A stretch of 64,000 bases of DNA from the NCBI GenBank assembly GCA_014879945.1, contig JACSRE010000140.1, forward strand, positions 1 to 64,000, given 5' to 3'. The notes under the pieces are model-generated. The model was not told where the DNA came from, did no database searches, and saw nothing but the letters and a program-made list of their open reading frames with translations. Origin of the DNA: Myxococcus sp. (GTDB lineage Bacteria; Myxococcota; Myxococcia; Myxococcales; Myxococcaceae). Within the stretch, counting starts at the first letter, position 1; each line of letters opens with the position of its first letter. Below are positions 8,938 to 16,386 of the stretch, piece after piece. Both the position numbers and the translations under genes were made by a program.

Positions 8938-9636
8938 CTACCGCCTGGCGACCCGCGCGAAGTGGTGGGCCAGCCGCTCGATGACGGCGCGGTTCTCGGC
9001 CTCGGCCGCGCGCAGCTTGCCCACCTGCGCCTTCAGCTCCGCGACGTCCTTGCCCGCGGCCTCGAGCAGCTCCCGCCCTTCCGAGAGCCAGCCGTCGAAG
9101 GCGTCGCCCGACAGCTCGAGGTGAAACTGGAACGCGAAGCTGTCGCCGAGGCGAAACGCCTGCTGGGTGTAGCGGTCGGTCGAGGCCAGCAGCGTCGCGC
9201 CCTCCACCGGCGTGAAGGTGTCTTCGTGCCAGTGGGCCACGGTGGACTTCGGCTTGAGCCCCGCCAGCACGGGGTCTTCGAGGCCCTGCTTCGTCCACCG
9301 CACGGGGCCGACGCCCACCTCGAACCCGTTCTTGCCGCGCGTCACCTCGCTGCCCGCGGCCGCCGCCAGCACCTGCGCGCCCAGGCAGATGCCCAGGCAG
9401 GGCCGCCCCAGCGCCAGCCGCTCGATGAAGAAGGCCAGCTCCTCGTTGAGGAACGGGTGCGCCGCGGTGTCTGACACGCTCATCGAGCCGCCCAGCGACA
9501 CCACCAGCTCGGCCTCGAGGTCGTGGTGCTCGACGCCGCGAAAGCGCCGGGTGAACGAGAAGCCCTCGGCAGCCAGCGCGGGCTCGAACAGCCCCAGGTC
9601 TTCGTGGGCCTCGTGCTGAAGGATGACGGCGCGCAT
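8938..9636 (-). CDS. Class I glutamine amidotransferase-like protein
   Basis: A 232-residue stand-alone GATase1 domain. The catalytic Cys is C84 in PCLGICLGAQ, and the His/Glu pair is H172/E174 in FQFHLEL; LVVSLGGSMSV forms the oxyanion strand. It resembles GMP synthase (glutamine-hydrolysing)-related or YfeJ-like proteins. The last 45 residues form a charged helix (AGKDVAELKAQVGKLRAAEAENRAVIERL) that looks like a coiled coil and is not part of the core domain. Start ATG 9636. It is convergent with the hydrolase, with one base between the stops. No synthase partner is adjacent, so its acceptor is unknown. Confidence 0.88.
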   Translation of the reverse strand: MRAVILQHEAHEDLGLFEPALAAEGFSFTRRFRGVEHHDLEAELVVSLGGSMSVSDTAAHPFLNEELAFFIERLALGRPCLGICLGAQVLAAAAGSEVTRGKNGFEVGVGPVRWTKQGLEDPVLAGLKPKSTVAHWHEDTFTPVEGATLLASTDRYTQQAFRLGDSFAFQFHLELSGDAFDGWLSEGRELLEAAGKDVAELKAQVGKLRAAEAENRAVIERLAHHFARVARR

Positions 9637-9734
9637 GGGCTGACTCGACACACAACGCCCCGGGCGGTCAACTGCCGCGAGGGGGGAAAGACAGCCGTGC
9701 GCAGAAGAACCGGCGAGCGCGGCGGCAATCGGCC

Positions 9735-9740
9735 TACTCT
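9735..9740 (+). promoter_or_regulatory. Candidate -10 element for the DUF2378 gene
   Basis: TACTCT ends 8 nt before ATG 9749, in an otherwise GC-rich divergent intergenic region. There is no Shine-Dalgarno sequence between them, suggesting a leaderless transcript. No convincing -35 element is visible. Confidence 0.35.
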
Positions 9741-9748
9741 CGGCCACG

Positions 9749-10297
9749 ATGATGGTGCCGGTCTCCCAGCGGGTCATCTTCCCAGTCCAGGCCGAGGGGT
9801 TGCTGCGCGGGCTCGACCCCGACGTGAAGGGCACGTTGAAGCAGCGCCTCCAGGAGGCCGGGCTCGACCCCGACCGCGCGCTGCCTCCCGGCTGGCCCGC
9901 CTCGAAGCTCAAGGAGTGGCTCGACATCGCGTCGGCCGAGCTCTACCCGTCGCTCCCGCTCGACGAGGCCCACCGCCGCATCGGGCGCCGCTTCCTCGAC
10001 GGCTGGCAGCGCACCGTGCTGGGCGCGGCGTCGGCGCAGTTCCTCAAGGTGCTGGGCGTCAAGCGCACGCTGGAGCGCCTCTCGCGCGCCTTCCGCACCG
10101 GCGACAACTACACCGAGACGGCCGCCGAGTTCCCCGAGGAGCGCGTGGCGGTGTTGACCGTCGTCTCGCAGCAACTGCCGCACTACATCGCCGGCATCCT
10201 CGACGGCGGGCTGATGCTGTTGAAGGTGAAGGGCAAGGTCAGCATCGAGCAGGCCTCGGGAGACACCATGTCGTTTCGCGTCGAGTGGGAGCCGTGA
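9749..10297 (+). CDS. DUF2378 family protein (myxobacterial)
   Basis: A 182-residue protein of the DUF2378 (TIGR02265) family, a lineage-specific family expanded in myxobacteria. Recognisable features are the N-terminal VIFPVQAEGLLRGL, the LPLDEAHRRIGRRFLDGWQRTVLG helix and the C-terminal beta segment with HYIAGILDGGLMLL. Function is unknown; the fold is thought to be alpha/beta with a C-terminal sheet. Two adjacent in-frame ATGs (9749 and 9752) could start it. Its stop overlaps the next gene's GTG by 4 nt, so the two are co-translated, tying this protein to the cyclase-like lipoprotein. Confidence 0.85.
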   Translation: MMVPVSQRVIFPVQAEGLLRGLDPDVKGTLKQRLQEAGLDPDRALPPGWPASKLKEWLDIASAELYPSLPLDEAHRRIGRRFLDGWQRTVLGAASAQFLKVLGVKRTLERLSRAFRTGDNYTETAAEFPEERVAVLTVVSQQLPHYIAGILDGGLMLLKVKGKVSIEQASGDTMSFRVEWEP

Positions 10298-10965
10298 CGC
10301 GGCTCCGCTGGGTGGCGCTGCTGGCGGTGAGCGGCTGCGTGACGAGCGGGCCGTCGTTTCAGAAGCCCGACCTCGACGCCGTGCTCGACGCGCGCATCGC
10401 GGCCGAAGATGGGAAGGACGAGGCGAAGGCGAGCCAGCACGACGCGGCGCTGCGCGCGCGCATGGAGCCGCTGGCGGTCTTCATCTCGGACATGAGCGGC
10501 TTCTCGAAGCTCACCCGCGAGAAGGGCATCGCCTGGTTCCTCGCGCAGATTCGTCGCATGGAGCGCGTGGCCCTGCCGCTCCTCGAGAAGCACGGCTGCG
10601 AGCTGGTGAAGCAGTACGGCGACGACCTCTTCGTGGTGTCGAAGGACGCGGCGCGCCTGGTGGCGTTCGCCCGCGACTTCCTGGCGGCGCTCGAGCTCGA
10701 GAAGCAGCGCGGCCACCCGCTCAACGTCTCCATCGGCATCACGAAGGGCGACGTGCTGCGGGTGGGGAGCGACCTGTTCGGCGACGCGGTGAACCGGGCC
10801 TCGAAGCTGGGCGAAGACCTGGGCGAGGCCGAGGAGCTGCTGCTCGGGCTCGAGGTGTACGAGGCGCTCCCGGTCGAGGCGAAGGCCGGCTGCACCGTTC
10901 AGCCCGAAGGCACGCGCGAGGCGAAGTTCTCGTTCGCCCTCTGCGTGAAGCCCGCGACGCCTTGA
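10294..10965 (+). CDS. Lipoprotein with class III nucleotide cyclase-like domain
   Basis: A 223-residue protein. GTG 10294 overlaps the DUF2378 stop and yields a lipoprotein signal (RLRWVALLAVSGC, lipid Cys at 15). Residues 60-185 match a class III adenylate/guanylate cyclase domain: metal-binding D66 (FISDMSGFSKL), K106 and D110 (KQYGDD), and D164/N167 in FGDAVNRASKL. The transition-state Arg, four residues after the Asn, is Lys (K171). A lipobox puts the domain outside the cytoplasm, where ATP is absent, so it may be a nucleotide sensor, a binding scaffold, or a cyclase kept inside if the signal is not used. It ends 113 nt from the convergent chorismate mutase. Confidence 0.8.
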   Translation: MTRLRWVALLAVSGCVTSGPSFQKPDLDAVLDARIAAEDGKDEAKASQHDAALRARMEPLAVFISDMSGFSKLTREKGIAWFLAQIRRMERVALPLLEKHGCELVKQYGDDLFVVSKDAARLVAFARDFLAALELEKQRGHPLNVSIGITKGDVLRVGSDLFGDAVNRASKLGEDLGEAEELLLGLEVYEALPVEAKAGCTVQPEGTREAKFSFALCVKPATP

Positions 10966-10989
10966 GCTCCGGCCCCTGGCTCGTCACCG

Positions 10990-11046
10990 CCGCCCGGGCC
11001 CAGCAGACGCGCACCGCCCCGGAGCGCGTGTTCCAGGCCCGGGCGG
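10990..11046. terminator. Strong bidirectional hairpin between convergent genes
   Basis: CCGCCCGGGCC (10990-11000) is a perfect 11-bp inverted repeat of 11036-11046. Inside the loop, ACGCGC (11007-11012) pairs with 11024-11029, making a two-tier stem. It lies between the stops of the cyclase-like gene and the chorismate mutase, as expected for a shared terminator. There is no T-run. Confidence 0.5.
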
Positions 11047-11078
11047 ACGCGACGCTGGTGGCGCCCGCCGCCGCCCGC

Positions 11079-11351
11079 TCAGCCGCCCGTGAGCTTTCGT
11101 CCGACGATGGCCCGCAGCACGTCGCGCACGGCGTCGCTGTCGAGGCCCAGGTCTCTCGCGCGCGACACCAGCCGCTCCACCAGCTCGGCCTCACGGCGCG
11201 GGTCGGTCTGCGGAAGGCCCTCGGCCTGCTTCCACGCCCACAGCGCGTCGACCACCCGCCCCCGCTCGGCCAGGAGCGCGAGCAGCCGCTCGTCGAGCGC
11301 GTCCACCTGCGCGCGCACCCTCGCGAGGTGACGTTGCTGCTCGGGCGTCAC
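11079..11351 (-). CDS. AroQ-type chorismate mutase domain protein
   Basis: A 90-residue all-helical chorismate mutase (CM_2/AroQ type), the usual length for a monofunctional enzyme. Helix 1 carries LARVRAQVDALDERLLALLAERGRVV, with the conserved Arg residues; the loop has WKQAEGLPQTDPRREAELVERL, with the Lys and Arg that contact chorismate. Expected reaction: chorismate to prephenate, towards Phe and Tyr. GTG 11351 overlaps the U32 stop by 4 nt (GTGA), so translation is coupled to an apparently unrelated rRNA/tRNA-modification-type gene. No secretion signal is present. Confidence 0.85.
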   Translation of the reverse strand: MTPEQQRHLARVRAQVDALDERLLALLAERGRVVDALWAWKQAEGLPQTDPRREAELVERLVSRARDLGLDSDAVRDVLRAIVGRKLTGG

Positions 11352-13996
11352 GGCGCCCTCACGGGCTCGAGCACCCGCATGGTGCCCGCGGTGACGCCGA
11401 ACTGCTCGTGCGCCGCGACGCGGGTGACGACCTCGTGGGCCGAGGCGGTGCCGCCCAACAGCGCCTTCCACGCCTCGAGCACGGCGGCGCAGGTCGCCTC
11501 GTCTTCCCACACGAACTCGACGCGAAAGCGCCTCACGCCGGCGGTGAGCAGCCTGGGCACCGCCCGCGCGGCGGTCTGCGCCTGCGCGTTGAAGACGGTG
11601 TTGCGGCAGCCGACGTCCACCACCACCGGGTGCTCCTTGCCCTCTCGGTCCTTGAGCGCGAGCCGGTGCGCCTCACACGGCCGGCCACAGGTGCGGAAGT
11701 CGCGGCCCTGCGAGAGCGTGTGCGCGTAGACGCAGTGCTCGGTGTGGAAGGTGGCGATGTGGTGGTGGCCGACGACGGTGAGGCGCGCGGCGGGCACGTT
11801 CGCCAGCAGCTCGTGCAGCTGCGCCTCGTCGAGGTCGTGCGCGGCGGTGAGCGAGTCGCAGCCCAGCGCGAGCAGTTGGTGGGCGGTGACGCTGTTGGTG
11901 ACGTTGAGCGAGAAGTCACCGTGCACGACGGGGCGGTCGGCCAGCTTCGAGAAGTGCACCAGGCCGCCCCAGTGACGCACCAGCACCCCGTCGGGGGCCA
12001 GCCGCGTCAGCCGTGAGTCGATGCCCTCTTCGCCGGGCTTCTGCACGCGGGTGGTGGCGATGGTGACGAAGAGCCCCGCCTGCTTCGCGCGCGCGACCGC
12101 CTTCTCGAGGCCCACCAACTCCATCCAGTCGAGCTCCACCTCGGGCAGCTTCGCCGCGATGACGGCCTCGAGCTGGGCCGGGGTGCGCACCAGGGGCACG
12201 AGGGTCGGCGTCGTCGGCGGCGTCCACCGGGTTGGCGCCTGCAGCTTCGCGGCGGCCTCGTGCACCGACGCGGCGACCGACGTCGTCGCGACCGCGTGGC
12301 GACCGCGCTCGAGCACGCGCTGCTCCAGCGTCGGCAGCAGCGCTCGGCGCAGCGCCTTCAAGCACGAGACGGGCAGGTGGAGCCCGCTGGGGAACCCGTC
12401 GAGGTCGACCGAGGCGAGCCGAAACGGCGTGCCGCCAAACGCGCCCAGCTTGTCAGAGAGCACCTCGACGCCGAGGCCCGCACCCGTGGCGGCGGTCAGC
12501 GCTTCACTCGTCGCGCCTTCGACGCTGACGCCCTTGCCCACGGGCCCCGTCGCGGTGAGCGTCACGTGCAGCGGCGCGCCCGCCGTGCCCGTCACCGTCA
12601 TCGTCACCGGAATTCGCCCTGACACGCCCCGCGCGCCCGCCTCGACGGCGTCTTTCGCCTCCGCCGTGAGGCGTGGGTCGGACGAGAGGAACACCTGGTG
12701 CCCCGGCCTCACGCGCGACAGCGCTGGCCCCGGGCGGCCGAACCGGAGCCACCAGCCGTTGGGCGCGGGCTCGACGCCGAAGAGGGGACCGCCCGGCTCC
12801 TCGTCTTGCGGGCGCCCGGTGTCGAAGCCCACGCCGCAGCCGGGAATCGGCTCAGGCACCTCGAGCGGCACGCCCCGCGCGTCTTCGGCCGAGGCGCCGC
12901 CGATGACGGGCAGCGCCACCTTCGTCGCGCCCTCGGCCGCGCCACCACCGACGCCAGCGCCGCTCGAGGCGCGCCTCGTCGCGCGCTCCACCCGCACCAG
13001 CTGGCCCTTCACCTCGGCGACCCGGCCCAGCAGCGCTCCGCGGTGTTTGGGGAAGCGGCCCTCGACGAGGTCCTGGTGGTCGGCGCCGGCGAAGAAGCCG
13101 TCGGAGAAGCCGCGCGAGTAGGCCACCGCCATGCGCCCCAGGTCCTTCTGGAGCTGGTGCTGCGCCGCCTCTGACGCCTGCTGCTTCGTCAGCACCACCT
13201 CGCGCCAGCGCCGGTAGCCCTCGACCGCCGTCACCACGTACGCGGGGCCCTTGAGGCGCCCTTCAATCTTCAGGCTCGCCACCCCGATGTCGGCCAGCGC
13301 CTCGAAGGCGCGCGCTCCGGCGAGGTCGAGCGGGCTGAGCAGGTAGGCCACGTCTCCCAGCGGGCGGACCGCGCCGTCGATGATGAGCTCGTACGGCAGG
13401 CGGCACGACTGGGCGCACTGGCCGCGGTTGGCCGAGCGCCCGCCCCACGCCTCGCTGGTGAGGCACTGGCCGCTCCACGACATGCAGAGCGCGCCGTGAA
13501 CGAAGACCTCGAGCTCGAGCGTGGTGCCCTTCGCGAACGCGCGAATCTCGTCCACCGACAGCTCGCGGGGCACCACGACGCGGGTGATGCCCAGGGCCTG
13601 CGCGAACGACGCGGCCTCGGGGCTCGACACCGTCATCTGGGTCGAGGCGTGCACCTCCATCGTCGGCGCGACGGCCCGCGCCAGCACCGCGACCGCCGGG
13701 TCCTGCACGATGACGCCGTCCACGCCCGCGCGCGCGCACGCGCGGAGCAGCGCCTCGACGGCCGGCAGCTCGTTCTCGAACACCAGCGTGTTGAGGGTGA
13801 CGTACGCGCGGGCGCCGGCGCGGTGCACGTGGTCGAGCGTCTCGCGCAGCGTCGCCACCGAGAAGTTGGTCGCCCGGGCCCGGGCGTTGAGCCCCTCGTC
13901 GAGCCCGAAGTAGACGGCGTCAGCCCCAGCGGCCAGCGCGGCGTTCAGGCTGTCGGTGTCGCCGGCAGGCGCGAGGATCTCGGGGGTCGAAGGCAC
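11348..13996 (-). CDS. U32 family protein (tRNA/rRNA hydroxylation type) with extended C-terminus
   Basis: An 882-residue member of the U32 'peptidase' family. The N-terminal domain (1-300) has the TIM-barrel opening EILAPAGDTDSLNAALAAGADAVYFGL and the family cysteines C171, C178, C194 and C198, which in TrhP/RlhA-type proteins hold an Fe-S cluster. A DUF3656-like middle region follows (about 400-560), then a second barrel-like repeat near 600-800. TrhP is about 450 residues and RlhA about 650; this is the long DUF3656 form. Family members assist hydroxylation of tRNA or 23S rRNA cytidine/uridine rather than acting as proteases. Start ATG 13996. Which RNA is modified here is inference only. 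Confidence 0.88.
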   Translation of the reverse strand: MPSTPEILAPAGDTDSLNAALAAGADAVYFGLDEGLNARARATNFSVATLRETLDHVHRAGARAYVTLNTLVFENELPAVEALLRACARAGVDGVIVQDPAVAVLARAVAPTMEVHASTQMTVSSPEAASFAQALGITRVVVPRELSVDEIRAFAKGTTLELEVFVHGALCMSWSGQCLTSEAWGGRSANRGQCAQSCRLPYELIIDGAVRPLGDVAYLLSPLDLAGARAFEALADIGVASLKIEGRLKGPAYVVTAVEGYRRWREVVLTKQQASEAAQHQLQKDLGRMAVAYSRGFSDGFFAGADHQDLVEGRFPKHRGALLGRVAEVKGQLVRVERATRRASSGAGVGGGAAEGATKVALPVIGGASAEDARGVPLEVPEPIPGCGVGFDTGRPQDEEPGGPLFGVEPAPNGWWLRFGRPGPALSRVRPGHQVFLSSDPRLTAEAKDAVEAGARGVSGRIPVTMTVTGTAGAPLHVTLTATGPVGKGVSVEGATSEALTAATGAGLGVEVLSDKLGAFGGTPFRLASVDLDGFPSGLHLPVSCLKALRRALLPTLEQRVLERGRHAVATTSVAASVHEAAAKLQAPTRWTPPTTPTLVPLVRTPAQLEAVIAAKLPEVELDWMELVGLEKAVARAKQAGLFVTIATTRVQKPGEEGIDSRLTRLAPDGVLVRHWGGLVHFSKLADRPVVHGDFSLNVTNSVTAHQLLALGCDSLTAAHDLDEAQLHELLANVPAARLTVVGHHHIATFHTEHCVYAHTLSQGRDFRTCGRPCEAHRLALKDREGKEHPVVVDVGCRNTVFNAQAQTAARAVPRLLTAGVRRFRVEFVWEDEATCAAVLEAWKALLGGTASAHEVVTRVAAHEQFGVTAGTMRVLEPVRAP

Positions 13997-14084
13997 GCGG
14001 GCCTTCTATGGGACAACCGGTCACGAACTCCACCCATCGAGGGCCCGGCGGCGAAACTGACGCCCACGGCCGCCGAGTGCGCGC

Positions 14085-14090
14085 TAACCT
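14085..14090 (+). promoter_or_regulatory. Candidate -10 element for the FHA-NtrC gene
   Basis: TAACCT ends 9 nt before ATG 14100 with no Shine-Dalgarno in between. This fits a leaderless transcript. A matching -35 at 16-18 nt is not obvious. Confidence 0.35.
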
Positions 14091-14099
14091 CGGCGCCCG

Positions 14100-15551
<1,452 letters not shown>

Positions 15552-15995
15552 TCAGAGCTGATCGAGCACGTCGCCCGCCGGAACACCCAGCGCGCGGGCC
15601 AGCGTCTCGGCGGCGCGCTTCTCGGCCGCGCTGATGGTGCCGTTGGCGCGCACCACCTCGACCGCCAGCTTCAGCGCGTCGCGGCGGAAGTCACCCTCGA
15701 GCACCTCGGCGATGCCGGCGACGTAGGCCGCCTCACCCTCGGCGTGCAGCGCTCGGGTGGCGGCGCGCGCGGTGTCGAGCAACACCGGCACGGTGGCGTA
15801 CTCGTCGACGTTCTCGGCGCCGACCGCGCGGGCCATCACGGCGCGCAGGTGGTCGACGAGCGCTTCGACCTCGGGCTCCTCGACCTTGCCGTCGGCGGCG
15901 GCGAGGTACACCGCCGTTCGCACCAGCGCGCGCACCGTCGCCTCGAGCTTCGGGCGGGCCAACCTCGAGGTGAACAGGTGTCGAACCGGGGTCAC
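15552..15995 (-). CDS. TerB-like domain protein
   Basis: A 147-residue all-helical protein resembling the TerB/DUF533 tellurite-resistance family: YLAAADGKVEEPEVEALVDHL (a D-G-x-V-x-xx-E acidic pattern) and a second repeat VEVVRANGTISAAEKRAAETLARALG. TerB-type proteins bind metal through acidic residues at the two repeats. No other ter genes are nearby, so tellurite resistance is not implied. GTG 15995 overlaps the upstream Cys-rich gene stop (GTGA). The stop abuts the convergent NtrC stop with no gap, leaving no separate terminator. Confidence 0.75.
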   Translation of the reverse strand: MTPVRHLFTSRLARPKLEATVRALVRTAVYLAAADGKVEEPEVEALVDHLRAVMARAVGAENVDEYATVPVLLDTARAATRALHAEGEAAYVAGIAEVLEGDFRRDALKLAVEVVRANGTISAAEKRAAETLARALGVPAGDVLDQL

Positions 15996-16213
15996 TTGCG
16001 GCAGCCCTCTCGGCATGGCCTCACCTGGGCCTCGCACGTCTTGAGGCACTCCATCAGCCGCTTCGCCTGGTCGGGCTTCGAGGCGTCTTTGGGGTCGCCC
16101 GCGCACGCCTTGAGGCAGTCGGACGCCTGCTGGTTGCACTTCGCCTCGCACGGCGACTGCGCCGCGACCGAGGCGGCGAGCGCGACGAGAGAGGTGATCA
16201 GGAGTCGCTTCAT
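15992..16213 (-). CDS. Small secreted protein with duplicated CX3C-X6-CX3C hairpin
   Basis: A 73-residue protein with a signal peptide (MKRLLITSLVALAASVAAQ). The mature part has eight cysteines at 22, 26, 33, 37 and 56, 60, 67, 71. The two halves are spaced identically and offset by exactly 34 residues, so it is an internal duplication of a CX3C-X6-CX3C unit, compatible with two antiparallel helices locked by four disulfides. The linker is charged (AGDPKDASKPDQAK). I recognise no named family. It is coupled to the TerB-like gene by a 4-nt overlap, suggesting a shared, perhaps metal- or redox-related role. Confidence 0.75.
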   Translation of the reverse strand: MKRLLITSLVALAASVAAQSPCEAKCNQQASDCLKACAGDPKDASKPDQAKRLMECLKTCEAQVRPCREGCRK

Positions 16214-16237
16214 GAGGACGCCGACGACGTTACACCG

Positions 16238-16254
16238 GACACGCGCGGCGTGTC
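16238..16254. promoter_or_regulatory. Inverted repeat GACACGC-N3-GCGTGTC upstream of two genes
   Basis: GACACGC (16238-16244) and GCGTGTC (16248-16254) form a perfect 7-bp inverted repeat with a 3-nt centre, in the divergent region between the CX3C mini-protein and the VIT/vWA gene. The right half continues as GCGTGTCAGTGACG, nearly identical to the right arm of the operator candidate at 24190. It could be a repressor or activator site. Confidence 0.35.
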
Positions 16255-16386
16255 AGTGACGGCGCTGCCGGCGCGCTGTTCACCCGAAGGTGCTTGTCCT
16301 TCGAGGGGGTGCGGAACAACCTCGCGGTGCGCGACGTCTGTGGGTCCATGTCGTCGTCGCCGAGACCCCATCACCTGAGGGCCGCC

